64,000 nt of DNA from Pseudomonas sp. GV071 (GCF_003050835.1 NZ_QAOJ01000013.1:107050-171049), one strand, 5' to 3'; positions 26,982-36,589 are shown, counted from the stretch's first letter. Notes: a model not told the origin generated them from the letters alone. Numbers and translations are program-made.

Positions 26982-29717
26982 ATGTTTGCGCCTTTGTTAA
27001 AGAAACTCTTTGGAAGTAAGAACGAGCGCGAAGTGAAGCGCATGCAGAAGGTGGTGCAAGCCGCCAATTCGTTCGAAGAGCAGATGCTGGCTCTGTCCGA
27101 CGAGCAGCTGCGCGCCAAGACCGAAGAGTTCAAGGCCCGTCTGGCCAAAGGCGAAACCCTCGACCAACTGTTGCCCGAAGCCTTCGCGGTCGCCCGTGAA
27201 GCGGGTAAGCGCGTCATGGGCATGCGTCACTTCGACGTCCAGCTGATCGGTGGCGCCACCTTGCACGAAGGCAAGATTGCCGAGATGCGTACCGGTGAAG
27301 GTAAGACCCTGGTGGGTACCCTGGCCGTGTACCTCAACGCGCTGTCCGGCAAAGGCGTGCACGTGGTAACCGTGAACGACTACCTGGCTCGCCGTGACGC
27401 CAACTGGATGCGTCCGCTGTATGAATTCCTCGGCCTGTCCGTGGGCATCGTCAGCCCGTTCCAGCCCCCGGAAGAAAAGCGCGCGGCCTATGCCAGCGAC
27501 ATCACCTACGGCACCAACAACGAATTCGGCTTCGACTACCTGCGCGACAACATGGCATTCAGCGTCGAAGAGAAGTTCCAGCGCGAGCTGAACTTCGCCG
27601 TGATCGACGAAGTCGACTCGATCCTCATCGACGAAGCCCGTACCCCGCTGATCATCTCCGGCCAGGCCGAAGACAGCTCCAAGCTGTACATGCAGATCAA
27701 CCTGCTGATTCCGCGCCTCAAGCAACACATTGAGGAAGTGGAAGGCGTGGTTACCCAGGAGGGCCACTTCACCGTTGACGAGAAGACCCGTCAGGTCGAG
27801 CTCAACGAAGCCGGTCACCAGTTCATCGAAGACATGCTCACCCACGCCGGCCTGCTGGCCGAAGGCGAAAGCCTGTACTCGGCGCATAACCTGGGCCTGC
27901 TGACCCACGTGTATGCCGGCCTGCGCGCCCACAAGCTGTTCCACCGCAACGTCGAATACATCGTGCAGAACGATCAGGTGTTGCTGGTCGACGAACACAC
28001 CGGCCGAACCATGCCGGGTCGTCGTCTGTCCGAAGGCCTGCACCAGGCCATCGAAGCGAAGGAAGGTCTGAACATCCAGGCCGAGAGCCAGACCCTGGCT
28101 TCCACCACCTTCCAGAACTACTTCCGCCTGTACAACAAGCTGTCCGGCATGACCGGTACTGCAGACACCGAAGCGTTCGAATTCCACCAGATCTACAACC
28201 TGCCGGTTGTAGTGATTCCGCCGAACAAGCCGCTGGCGCGTAAAGACTTCAACGACCTGGTGTATCTGACCCAGGAAGAGAAATATGCCGCCATCGTTGC
28301 CGACATCAAGGAAAGCCAGGCCGTTGGCCGGCCGATCCTGGTGGGTACCGCCTCGATCGACAGCTCGGAGTACGTCTCCAAGCTGCTCGAGCAGGAAGGC
28401 ATCGAGCACAAAGTCCTCAACGCCAAGTTCCACGAAAAAGAAGCCGAAATCATTGCCCAGGCTGGTCGCCCGGGTGCGCTGACCATTGCCACCAACATGG
28501 CCGGTCGCGGTACCGACATCCTTCTGGGCGGTAACTGGGAAGTCGAAGTGGCGGCCCTGGAAAACCCCAGCGAAGAGCAGATCGCGCAAATCAAGGCCGA
28601 CTGGCACAAGCGTCACCAACTGGTGATCGAGTCCGGTGGTCTGCATGTGATCGCCTCCGAGCGTCACGAATCTCGCCGTATCGACAACCAGCTGCGTGGC
28701 CGTTCCGGCCGTCAGGGTGACCCGGGTTCCAGCCGTTTCTACCTGTCGCTGGAAGACAACCTGATGCGCATCTTCGCCTCCGACCGGGTGAAGAATTTCA
28801 TGAAGGCCCTGGGCATGCAGGCCGGCGAAGCCATCGAACACCGCATGGTCAGCAACGCCATCGAAAAGGCCCAGCGCAAAGTGGAAGGCCGCAACTTCGA
28901 CATGCGTAAGCAACTGCTGGAGTTCGACGACGTCGCCAACGAGCAGCGCAAAGTGATCTACCACATGCGCAACAGTCTGCTGGCCTCCAGTGAAGTGGGC
29001 GAAACCATCGCCGAGTTCCGTCAGGAAGTACTGGATAGCACCATCAACCAGCACATTGCCCCGCAATCGCTGCCCGAGCAGTGGGATATCGCCGGTCTGG
29101 AAACTGCGCTGTTCAACGACTTCAGCATCAAGTTGCCGATCCAGCAATGGCTCGACGACGACGCCCAGCTGTACGAAGAGCCGCTGCGTGCGCGCATCCT
29201 CGAAGAGCTGTTGAAGGCCTACAACGAAAAAGAAGATGCGGCCAGTGCCGAAGCCCTGCGCACCTTCGAGAAGCAGATTCTGTTGCGGGTGCTGGACGAC
29301 TTGTGGAAAGACCACCTGTCGACCATGGACCACCTGCGCCACGGTATTCACCTGCGTGGTTACGCGCAGAAGAATCCGAAACAGGAGTACAAGCGCGAGT
29401 CCTTCACCCTGTTCCAGGAACTGCTGGATTCGATCAAACGCGACACCATTCGCGTTCTGTCCCACGTCCAAGTGCGTCGCGAAGACCCGGTCGAAGAAGA
29501 GGCGCGTCTGCGCCAGGAAGCCGAAGCCCTGGCCTCGCGCATGCAGTTCCAGCACGCTGAAGCCTCGGCCCTGGACGAGCCTGAGTTGGAGCCGGAAGGT
29601 GAAGTGGCAGTAGCCACTTATGCCCCAGTGCGTAACGACCAGAAGATCGGCCGTAACGAGCTGTGCTACTGCGGCAGTGGCAAGAAATACAAACATTGCC
29701 ACGGTCAGATTTCGTAA
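26982..29717 (+). CDS. secA: Preprotein translocase ATPase SecA
   Basis: Motor of the Sec translocon. 911 residues from the ATG at 26982 (MFAPLLKKLFGSKNERE); an earlier in-frame start would add six untypical residues. Walker A MRTGEGKTLVG near 101-111, DEVD box near residue 210, Walker-like GRGTDILLGGNW in the second ATPase domain, and a C-terminal zinc motif CYCGSGKKYKHCH (about 895-907) that binds SecB. Confidence 0.98.
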   Translation: MFAPLLKKLFGSKNEREVKRMQKVVQAANSFEEQMLALSDEQLRAKTEEFKARLAKGETLDQLLPEAFAVAREAGKRVMGMRHFDVQLIGGATLHEGKIAEMRTGEGKTLVGTLAVYLNALSGKGVHVVTVNDYLARRDANWMRPLYEFLGLSVGIVSPFQPPEEKRAAYASDITYGTNNEFGFDYLRDNMAFSVEEKFQRELNFAVIDEVDSILIDEARTPLIISGQAEDSSKLYMQINLLIPRLKQHIEEVEGVVTQEGHFTVDEKTRQVELNEAGHQFIEDMLTHAGLLAEGESLYSAHNLGLLTHVYAGLRAHKLFHRNVEYIVQNDQVLLVDEHTGRTMPGRRLSEGLHQAIEAKEGLNIQAESQTLASTTFQNYFRLYNKLSGMTGTADTEAFEFHQIYNLPVVVIPPNKPLARKDFNDLVYLTQEEKYAAIVADIKESQAVGRPILVGTASIDSSEYVSKLLEQEGIEHKVLNAKFHEKEAEIIAQAGRPGALTIATNMAGRGTDILLGGNWEVEVAALENPSEEQIAQIKADWHKRHQLVIESGGLHVIASERHESRRIDNQLRGRSGRQGDPGSSRFYLSLEDNLMRIFASDRVKNFMKALGMQAGEAIEHRMVSNAIEKAQRKVEGRNFDMRKQLLEFDDVANEQRKVIYHMRNSLLASSEVGETIAEFRQEVLDSTINQHIAPQSLPEQWDIAGLETALFNDFSIKLPIQQWLDDDAQLYEEPLRARILEELLKAYNEKEDAASAEALRTFEKQILLRVLDDLWKDHLSTMDHLRHGIHLRGYAQKNPKQEYKRESFTLFQELLDSIKRDTIRVLSHVQVRREDPVEEEARLRQEAEALASRMQFQHAEASALDEPELEPEGEVAVATYAPVRNDQKIGRNELCYCGSGKKYKHCHGQIS

Positions 29718-29743
29718 ACCGGGCTCTGTAACAGCTGTGTGAT

Positions 29744-29781
29744 AAAACGCCGTGACCGGTTTGCCGTTCGCGGCGTTTTTG
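29744..29781 (+). terminator. Terminator after secA
   Basis: AAAACGCCG (29744-29752) pairs with CGGCGTTTT (29771-29779) across an 18-nt loop, and a T run follows. Confidence 0.75.
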
Positions 29782-29845
29782 CTTGAATTCATGCTGCGCC
29801 GAAGGGGCGCAGTTTTTACTCGGTTTCTGCCAAGGAGCTCACCCC

Positions 29846-31063
29846 ATGCCTGTTGGTCTCGGTCCTCTGCCTACGCTGCATCCTGTCGCTGGTTTTGAAC
29901 TCGGTATTTCCTCTGCCGGCATCAAGCGCGAAGGGCGCAAAGACGTGGTGGTGATGCGCTGTGCCGAAGGCGCAAGCGTGGCCGGGGTGTTCACCTTGAA
30001 CGCGTTCTGCGCCGCGCCGGTGATTCTGGCGAAGAAAAACGTGGTCAACCCGGTGCGCTACCTGCTGACCAACACTGGCAATGCCAACGCCGGCACCGGC
30101 GAGCCGGGCCTGCAGGCTGCCGCGCGTACTTGCGCCAAGCTGGCTGAGCTGACCGGCGTGCCAGAGACCTCCGTACTGCCGTTCTCCACGGGCGTAATCG
30201 GTGAGCCGCTGCCGGTTGAGAAAATCGAAGGTGCCCTGGCCGCTGCGTTGGCCGATCTGTCTGTGGACAACTGGGCGGCTGCCGCTGCCGGCATCATGAC
30301 CACCGACACCCAGCCCAAAGGCGCCAGCCGCCAGTTCGTCCACGACGGTGTCACCGTCACCGTCACCGGCATCAGCAAGGGCGCCGGCATGATCAAGCCG
30401 AACATGGCGACCATGCTCGGTTACATCGCCACCGACGCCAAGGTTGCTCAGGGTCTGCTGCAGGACCTGCTGCGCGACGCGGCGAACAAGTCGTTCAACC
30501 GCATCACCATCGACGGCGACACCTCGACCAACGACTGCTGCATCCTGGTCGCTACCGGCCAGGCCGAGCTGCCTGAAGTCACCCAGGCCAGCGGCGCGTT
30601 GTTCGCCGAGCTGAAGCAGGCGGTGCTGGATGTGTCCATGGAGCTGGCGCAGGCCATCGTCCGTGACGGCGAAGGCGCGACCAAATTCGTCACCGTGCAA
30701 GCCAATGGCGGCGCCACCCATCAAGAGTGCCTGGACGTGGCGTACGCCGTGGCCCACTCGCCGCTGATCAAGACCGCCTTGTTTGCCTCCGACCCGAACT
30801 GGGGTCGCATTCTGGCGGCTGTCGGCCGTGCCGGCGTGGCGCAGTTGGACGTGAGCAAGATCGACGTGTTCCTCGGCGACGTGTGCATCGCCAGCCGTGG
30901 CTGCCGTGCGACCACCTACACCGAAGAGCAGGGCGCAGCGGTAATGGCCAAGGAAGAGATCGGCATCCGTATCGAGCTGGGCCGTGGCACGTGCAGCGAG
31001 ACCATCTGGACCACCGACCTGTCCCACGAGTACGTGCGCATCAACGCTGAATACCGCTCTTAA
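29846..31063 (+). CDS. argJ: Bifunctional glutamate N-acetyltransferase / ornithine acetyltransferase ArgJ
   Basis: Recycles the acetyl group in arginine biosynthesis. 405 residues from the ATG at 29846; 21 upstream codons in the same frame are not part of the family. The precursor self-cleaves before the threonine nucleophile: KGAGMIKPNMATML places the cut between Ala188 and Thr189. Other conserved segments are TNTGNANAGTG and the C-terminal DLSHEYVRINAEYRS. Confidence 0.97.
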   Translation: MPVGLGPLPTLHPVAGFELGISSAGIKREGRKDVVVMRCAEGASVAGVFTLNAFCAAPVILAKKNVVNPVRYLLTNTGNANAGTGEPGLQAAARTCAKLAELTGVPETSVLPFSTGVIGEPLPVEKIEGALAAALADLSVDNWAAAAAGIMTTDTQPKGASRQFVHDGVTVTVTGISKGAGMIKPNMATMLGYIATDAKVAQGLLQDLLRDAANKSFNRITIDGDTSTNDCCILVATGQAELPEVTQASGALFAELKQAVLDVSMELAQAIVRDGEGATKFVTVQANGGATHQECLDVAYAVAHSPLIKTALFASDPNWGRILAAVGRAGVAQLDVSKIDVFLGDVCIASRGCRATTYTEEQGAAVMAKEEIGIRIELGRGTCSETIWTTDLSHEYVRINAEYRS

Positions 31064-31070
31064 GTTGTAA

Positions 31071-31097
31071 CCGCCGCCGCGTTCTGCGGCGGCTTTT
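31071..31097 (+). terminator. Terminator after argJ
   Basis: GCCGCCGC/GCGGCGGC stem with a five-base loop, followed by TTTT. Confidence 0.8.
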
Positions 31098-31209
31098 CCC
31101 CCGGCCATTCCCCCGCCTTATGGGGGCATGAGCAATCGGAATTTGCCCTGCGCCCGCGTGCTGCCTATTGTCGCAGTTCGTTAATTGGGCTCAACAAAGG
31201 ACGGCGCAC

Positions 31210-31842
31210 ATGGCTCTCTCTCTGGTAATCGGCGACAAGACTTACTCCTCCTGGTCTCTGCGCGCGGCGCTGGCCTTGGAGCTGGCAGGGGTTGTTTATG
31301 AGGAGCAACTGATCCGCCTGAACCAGGCCGACACTCGCCAGCGCATCCTCGAGCACTCGCCCACCGGCAAAGTGCCGCTGCTGAAAACTGCCGAGGGTTC
31401 GATCTGGGATTCGCTGGCCATCAGCGAATACCTCGCCGAAACCTTCCCCGAAGCGCACCTGTGGCCGCGCGGCGCTTATGCCCGCGCCATCGCCCGCAGC
31501 GTGTGTGCCGAGATGCACAGCGGCTTTGTGCCGCTGCGCACGGCAATGCCGATGGACCTGTCGCGCGACGAGGCGTTGCCGCACGTGCCGGCCGAAGTAC
31601 TGGCCGATATCGAACGCATCAGCGCCATCTGGGCACGTTGCCGCAGCGAGTTCGGCCAGGACGGGCCGTATCTGTTTGGCCATGTCAGCCTGGCTGACGC
31701 CTTTTTCGCCCCGGTTGCCGTGCGCTTTCGCGGCTACCGGGCGCAGCTGTCGGCCGAGGCCGCAGCCTATGTGGAAACCATCTACCAGTGGCCAGCGTTT
31801 CAGCGCTGGCAACAGGCCGCACGTGAGGAACAAACGGCGTGA
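31210..31842 (+). CDS. Glutathione S-transferase family protein
   Basis: 210 residues: thioredoxin-like N-terminal half (LVIGDKTYSSWSLRAALALE; TGKVPLL at about 57-63; SLAISEYL) and a helical C-terminal half. The Ser/Trp-rich YSSWSLR places a Ser near the glutathione site. Substrate unknown. AAAGGA precedes the ATG at 31210; an in-frame start 42 nt upstream has no ribosome binding site. Its stop overlaps the next start by 4 nt. Confidence 0.85.
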   Translation: MALSLVIGDKTYSSWSLRAALALELAGVVYEEQLIRLNQADTRQRILEHSPTGKVPLLKTAEGSIWDSLAISEYLAETFPEAHLWPRGAYARAIARSVCAEMHSGFVPLRTAMPMDLSRDEALPHVPAEVLADIERISAIWARCRSEFGQDGPYLFGHVSLADAFFAPVAVRFRGYRAQLSAEAAAYVETIYQWPAFQRWQQAAREEQTA

Positions 31843-32783
31843 AACGAGTGCATGTAGCGGCAGCGGTTATCCGCGGTATGGACGGGCGAATTCTGCTCGC
31901 CCGGCGTCCCGACGATAAACACCAGGGTGGCCTGTGGGAGTTCCCCGGCGGCAAGGTCGAGGAGGGCGAGTCGGTACGCGCCGCCCTGGGCCGTGAGCTG
32001 GCCGAGGAGTTAGGCATTCAGGTGAGCGCTGCGCGGCCGCTGATTCAAGTGCGTCATGACTACCCGGACAAACACGTGCTGCTGGATGTCTGGGAAGTCA
32101 GCGCCTTTACCGGTGAGCCCCATGGCGCCGAAGGCCAGCCGCTAGCCTGGGTGACCAGCCGCGAGCTCAGCGACTACGAGTTCCCAGCGGCCAACCGGCC
32201 GATCGTGGCGGCCGCCCGGCTGCCCGAGCACTACCTGATTACCCCGGACAACCTTGAGCCCAAGGAACTGCTTCTAGGCCTCAAGGCCGCGCTGGAAAGC
32301 GGCATTCGTCTGGTGCAACTGCGGGCGCCGAACATGTACGACCCGCAATACCGCGACCTCGCCGTGGACGCCGTCGGCCTGTGCGCCGGCCGTGCACAGC
32401 TGATGCTCAAGGGCCCGCTGGAATGGCTAGGGGATTTCCCGGCGGCTGGCTGGCACCTGACGTCCACCCAACTGCGCAAGCTGGTCAGTGGTGGCCGGCC
32501 GTTCCCTGCCCATCGCTGGTTGGCGGCGTCCTGCCATAACGCTGAAGAGTTGGCGTTGGCGGCGCAAATGGGCGTGGACTTCGTCACCCTGTCGCCCGTG
32601 CAAGCCACGCAGACTCACCCTGAGGCGCAGCCGTTGGGCTGGGAGGCGGCGCAGGAAATGCTCGCGGGGTTTAATCAGCCGGTGTTTCTGCTGGGTGGGG
32701 TTGGGGCAGGGGATACGGAAAAGGCCTGGGAGATTGGGGCTCAGGGTGTGGCGGGGATTCGGGCGTTCTGGCCGACCCTCTGA
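31839..32783 (+). CDS. Nudix hydrolase (MutT) fused to a ThiE-like domain
   Basis: 314 residues in two parts. Residues 1-130 are a MutT-type 8-oxo-dGTP diphosphohydrolase with a complete Nudix box (G-x5-E-x7-RELAEELGI at about 39-61). Residues about 140-314 resemble thiamine-phosphate synthase (LLGLKAALESGIRLVQLRAP; FVTLSPVQATQTHP; GVAGIRAFW). The fusion is widespread in gamma-proteobacteria, often annotated mutT. ThiE activity of the second domain is doubtful: the diphosphate-binding TxS...GP pattern is altered. In P. aeruginosa the same fusion lies beside argJ. Confidence 0.9.
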   Translation: MKRVHVAAAVIRGMDGRILLARRPDDKHQGGLWEFPGGKVEEGESVRAALGRELAEELGIQVSAARPLIQVRHDYPDKHVLLDVWEVSAFTGEPHGAEGQPLAWVTSRELSDYEFPAANRPIVAAARLPEHYLITPDNLEPKELLLGLKAALESGIRLVQLRAPNMYDPQYRDLAVDAVGLCAGRAQLMLKGPLEWLGDFPAAGWHLTSTQLRKLVSGGRPFPAHRWLAASCHNAEELALAAQMGVDFVTLSPVQATQTHPEAQPLGWEAAQEMLAGFNQPVFLLGGVGAGDTEKAWEIGAQGVAGIRAFWPTL

Positions 32784-32896
32784 CCCTCTCCCCAACCCTC
32801 TCGCCTGCCCGGCCGGCCTAGCGGGAGAGGGGGCTGGAATGCGTTCGGCTTGTCTCCCCTCGCCCGCTCGCGGGAGAGGGGCCGGGGGAGAGGGTT
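32784..32896. repeat. CCCTCTCCC-type palindromic repeat cluster
   Basis: Non-coding gap with nested inverted repeats built from CCCTCTC and GGGAGAGGG blocks, for example CTCCCCTCGCCCGC...GCGGGAGAGGGG. The same motif recurs at 63589-63612. Likely a REP-like intergenic family; it could also act as a transcription terminator for either neighbour. Confidence 0.6.
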
Positions 32897-32900
32897 CGCC

Positions 32901-33479
32901 TCACTCCGGCTTCGGCGCCGCCTGCCACAACACCTCATTGATCTGCATCCGCCGGCCAATCAAGCGGGCCGCGCCAAACAGCAGATCCGACAAGCGATTC
33001 ACATACGCCAAGCCCACCCCGGCCAACGGCTCGATGGCATTCAATTGCTGACAGCGCCGTTCGGCACTGCGCGCCTGTGCCCGGCATACATGGGCCTGGG
33101 CCACCAGCAGCGAGCCGCCGGGCAAAATGAAGTTCTCCAGTGGCCCCAGTTCTTCGTTCCACAGGTCGATGGCCGCCTCCAGGCGCTCCACTTCAGCCTG
33201 GTTCAACGCCTGATACTGCGGCATAGCCAGCTCGCCGCCGAGGTCGAATAAGCGGTGCTGGCAGGGGCTCAACACGTCGATCACCTCGCTCAGCCCTGGC
33301 CACATCACTTCGTGTTCGGCCAGCCCCGCCAGCAACAGGCCAAGCTGGCTGTTGAGGCTGTCGAGCTCGCCCATGGCTTCCACACGCGGGTGGTCTTTGG
33401 GCACGCGGCGGCCGTCGGCCAGGCCAGTTTCGCCGGCATCGCCGGTGCGGGTGTAAATCTTCGACAGGCGAAAACCCAT
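32901..33479 (-). CDS. PduO-type cob(I)alamin adenosyltransferase
   Basis: Makes adenosylcobalamin from ATP and cob(I)alamin. 192 residues from the ATG at 33479; an in-frame TTG two codons upstream is less likely. YTRTGDAGETGLADGRR (about 9-25) is the N-terminal ATP-binding signature; CRAQARSAER and the C-terminal NRLSDLLF are conserved PduO segments. Starts 3 bp after the stop of the sensor-kinase gene, so probably the same transcript. Confidence 0.92.
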   Translation of the reverse strand: MGFRLSKIYTRTGDAGETGLADGRRVPKDHPRVEAMGELDSLNSQLGLLLAGLAEHEVMWPGLSEVIDVLSPCQHRLFDLGGELAMPQYQALNQAEVERLEAAIDLWNEELGPLENFILPGGSLLVAQAHVCRAQARSAERRCQQLNAIEPLAGVGLAYVNRLSDLLFGAARLIGRRMQINEVLWQAAPKPE

Positions 33480-33481
33480 GT

Positions 33482-35515
33482 TCAACTCTCTGCGAAATTA
33501 TCGGGAGGCGTTGCCAGCGGCAAACGCAGGGTGAAGCAGGTGCCTTGGCCCAGGGTGGACTGCACCTCCATCTGCCCTTTGTGGTTGTTGGTGATGATGA
33601 AGTAAGAAACCGACAGGCCCAGGCCCGTGCCCTGGCCGACTTCCTTGGTGGTGAAGAACGGTTCGAAGATGCGCTTGCGCACCAGCTCCGGCATGCCGAT
33701 GCCGTTGTCTTCCACCTGAATTTCGGCCCAGGGCTCGGCCAATCGCGTGCGCAGTACGATACGCCCTGGCTCCAGCAGCGAGCCCGATTTGGCCTCGCGT
33801 TGGTGAATGGCCTGGGCGGCGTTTTTCAGCAGGTTGAGCAGCACCTGCTCCAGCTCGTTGGCGATACCCGGCACCAGGCCCACCTGCGGGTCGAACTCGC
33901 GCTCGATGTTGAGACCCTTGAAGTCGAAACCTTCAGTAAGGTCGAAGTCGTTGCCGGCGATTTCCACCGCCTGGTCGAGCAAGGCGGGCAGTTGGCAGGG
34001 CGCCAGTTGGCGGTTGCTCATGCGACTGAAACTGAGCATATGGGTGACGATCTTCGCTGCCCGTGAGCCTGCCTGGGCAATGCCGTCGAGCAATTGAGGC
34101 ACCTCACGGCCCTGCAGGTACTGGTTGACGGTTGTCAGCGACACGCCGACAGCGTCAGCGACTTCCTGGTTGCGCGGCAGCTCGGTGGACAGACGCCGGC
34201 GAATGTTCTGCACGTTATGCAGAATCGCCCCCAACGGGTTGTTGATTTCGTGGGCCATGCCGGCGGCCAGGCCACCCACCGAAAGCATTTTTTCCGACTG
34301 CACCATCATTTCTTCCAGGGCCAGACGCTGGGTGATGTCGTCGATACGAATCACCACCCCGCGGCCAGCGCCGCCCATGAGCGGGTAGAACGTCAGGGCG
34401 TAATGGAATTTGGTGTCACCACGGGTCCAGGTCACCCGCTCGATCTTTTCCACCGTATGGCGTTCAGCGGTGCGTTTGAGCTGGGGCAGGTAGGGTTTGA
34501 GCGGTGGAAAGGCAAGGAATACCGGTTGGTTCAACGCCTCGTCCAGACGGGTGCCGGAGAGTGCGCTGGCTTCCTGGTTCCACTGGCTGACGTACAACTG
34601 CTCATCGAGGGCGATCAGGGCCGAGGGCATCGAGTCGATGATGCTGTTGAGGTAGTTCTGAAAGCCGGTGAGCTTTTTCTCGATCTTGCTGCGCACCTGC
34701 ACTTCCAACTCGAGCTTGCGGTTGGAGTGGCGGGTTTCCTCGGCCAGATGCTGGGCTTGGTCAAACGACATTTGCGCGTCATCGCGTGCGCGCTTGAGCT
34801 GCTGCTCACGGGCTTCGATACGCGACAGCATGGTATTCACCGCTTCGGCCAGGCTACCGATTTCGTCCTGATTGCCGCGTTCGGCGCGCAGGGCGTAGTT
34901 CTCTTCGCGAGTGACCTGGCGCGACAGCTCTTCCAGACGGCGAATGGGGCGGGTGACCAGGCGACGAATCTGCCGCGCCACCAGCGACCAGAGCAGCACG
35001 CTGCAGGCCAGAATCACCAGGCTGGCGGTCAGGGTGCCGGTGTAGAAGGCCCCGGGCAGTTCACTGGAGGCCACCAGCAACAGGTGGCCAGGCGGCTTGC
35101 CTTCTTGTGGCAGTTCGAACAATTGGTTGGTGCGAAATTCGCCATAACGCCAGGTGGAGAGCTGCTCGATACGTCGCGGCAAATGCAATCTGTCGCCATG
35201 CTCGAGCTGCGCCAGACGTCGGCCATCGCTGCCATACAGTGCGGCGGCGCGCAGCGGGCTGTAGCTGTCCAGGCGTTGCAACAGGGCTTCGGCGGTGGCA
35301 CGCGAACTCAACGCCTCGTTGCTCAAGGCCGGGGTCGACAGCAGGCGGCCCACTGTCTGCAGGGCCTGCGGCGCCATGTTTTCCTGGGAGATCCAGTACG
35401 CGGCGCTGATAAACGCCAGGTTAGCCACCAGCAGCACGGTGGTCAGCAAGGCCAACAGCGCCGCCAATAGCTTGCGGCCGACCGAGAGGTTTTCCAGGCG
35501 CTTGCGCAGGGACAT
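33482..35515 (-). CDS. Membrane sensor histidine kinase (HAMP-PAS-HisKA-HATPase), PA4398-like
   Basis: 677 residues. Membrane helices at about 16-38 and 160-182 bracket a periplasmic sensor domain, then HAMP, a coiled coil (about 235-280), a PAS domain, HisKA with His422 in MAHEINNPLG, and HATPase (VEDNGIGMPE; GQGTGLGLS). No response regulator is adjacent on the strand. The syntenic P. aeruginosa gene is, as I recall, PA4398, reported to affect swarming and biofilm. Its position beside a REC-GGDEF gene and yajQ suggests a c-di-GMP link. Confidence 0.88.
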   Translation of the reverse strand: MSLRKRLENLSVGRKLLAALLALLTTVLLVANLAFISAAYWISQENMAPQALQTVGRLLSTPALSNEALSSRATAEALLQRLDSYSPLRAAALYGSDGRRLAQLEHGDRLHLPRRIEQLSTWRYGEFRTNQLFELPQEGKPPGHLLLVASSELPGAFYTGTLTASLVILACSVLLWSLVARQIRRLVTRPIRRLEELSRQVTREENYALRAERGNQDEIGSLAEAVNTMLSRIEAREQQLKRARDDAQMSFDQAQHLAEETRHSNRKLELEVQVRSKIEKKLTGFQNYLNSIIDSMPSALIALDEQLYVSQWNQEASALSGTRLDEALNQPVFLAFPPLKPYLPQLKRTAERHTVEKIERVTWTRGDTKFHYALTFYPLMGGAGRGVVIRIDDITQRLALEEMMVQSEKMLSVGGLAAGMAHEINNPLGAILHNVQNIRRRLSTELPRNQEVADAVGVSLTTVNQYLQGREVPQLLDGIAQAGSRAAKIVTHMLSFSRMSNRQLAPCQLPALLDQAVEIAGNDFDLTEGFDFKGLNIEREFDPQVGLVPGIANELEQVLLNLLKNAAQAIHQREAKSGSLLEPGRIVLRTRLAEPWAEIQVEDNGIGMPELVRKRIFEPFFTTKEVGQGTGLGLSVSYFIITNNHKGQMEVQSTLGQGTCFTLRLPLATPPDNFAES

Positions 35516-35600
35516 AAGCGAGGCATGACCTTTTCTAGAGAGGTTGGCAGGGTAACGCCTGGTCAGGGGCAGCTCAACGACTTCAAGCCTGCAGCATTCT

Positions 35601-35670
35601 GTAGGAGCGGCTTCAGCCGCGATGCGGGTGATCTTCTATGCGATCCAATCGCGGCTGAAACCGCTCCTAC
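35601..35670. repeat. REP pair (REPIN-like)
   Basis: Arms 35601-35623 and 35648-35670 are inverted copies of GTAGGAGCGGCTTCAGCCGC, one base different, with a 24-bp middle. Typical Pseudomonas REP sequence, in the gap between the kinase and panE. Confidence 0.9.
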
Positions 35671-35677
35671 GAGAGGA

Positions 35678-36589
35678 TCAGTCGCCTGGTAGATGGCGCT
35701 CCTGCAGGTGTTTTTGCAGGCGCTGCAGCAGCATTTGCAAATGCGGTACGGCGCAGTTATGCCGCTGCGCTACCGCCCAGGCATGGCCAATCAAGTAGCT
35801 GATCTCAGTACGCTGCTGCCTGGCGACGTCCTGATGCATGGACGAGTAGTTGGCGGCGGTCGCTTTGATCACCCTCTGCACTTCCTCCGCCAGGTTTTCC
35901 GCTGCGGCCGGTTGCCCGCAAACGCTCAGCAGCTCGCTCAATTCCGTGCACAGGGTGGCCACTTCTGCCGGGTGCTGCTGCAGGTCGCCATTACGGCAAT
36001 CGTGGAGCACGGTCAGCGGGTTGATCGCGCAGTTCAGCGCCAGCTTGCGCCACAGGCGGCTGAGGATGTCGGGCGTCCATTCGTGGGAAATGCCGGCGTT
36101 GGCTAAATCTTCGAGCCAGGCAACCGGTGAGGGCTGTTGCGGGTCGCCAAGCCAGGTGTGGCCGTGGCCGGCAAACACCACACGAAAATCGCCGTCGCGA
36201 AAGGCGCCTTCGGTACTTGAGGCGAGAATGCAGCGCGCCCGTGGCAGGCGTGCAGCCACCGCGTCCTGACTGCCCATGCCGTTCTGCAGCAGCACCACGT
36301 GCGCGTCGGCGCTTAGCCGATGGGCCACGCTGGCGCCGGCCGCTTCGGCGTCGTAGGCCTTGCAGGCGAGCAGCAATAAGCGGATCGGGCTTTGCTCATC
36401 GACGCTCTGCGCCGGCACCGGGTACAGGCTGGCCTCGCCTTGCTCCACCAACGTCAGGCCGCCACCCTGGCGGTAGCTGGCCAGGCGCTGGCGATTACGC
36501 AGGAGCAGGGTAACCGGCACATTGGCGCGGGCCAGGCGGGCTGCCCAGAGGGTGCCCAAACTGCCCGCGCCAAGAACGTGCCAGTGCAT
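35678..36589 (-). CDS. 2-dehydropantoate 2-reductase family protein (PanE/ApbA)
   Basis: 303 residues. NADPH-binding GAGSLGTLWAARLA is at 7-20; the central LLACKAYDAEAA, LQNGMGSQ and C-terminal KLALNCAINPLTVL segments fit ketopantoate reductase, which makes pantoate for coenzyme A. Pseudomonads often carry a second panE paralogue, so the substrate is not certain. Its start abuts the REC-GGDEF stop. Confidence 0.88.
   Translation of the reverse strand: MHWHVLGAGSLGTLWAARLARANVPVTLLLRNRQRLASYRQGGGLTLVEQGEASLYPVPAQSVDEQSPIRLLLLACKAYDAEAAGASVAHRLSADAHVVLLQNGMGSQDAVAARLPRARCILASSTEGAFRDGDFRVVFAGHGHTWLGDPQQPSPVAWLEDLANAGISHEWTPDILSRLWRKLALNCAINPLTVLHDCRNGDLQQHPAEVATLCTELSELLSVCGQPAAAENLAEEVQRVIKATAANYSSMHQDVARQQRTEISYLIGHAWAVAQRHNCAVPHLQMLLQRLQKHLQERHLPGD

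Noticed and set aside
26997..29792. 931-codon minus-strand frame opposite secA
   Set aside because: Spans essentially all of secA in the antisense frame, composition biased, no motif.
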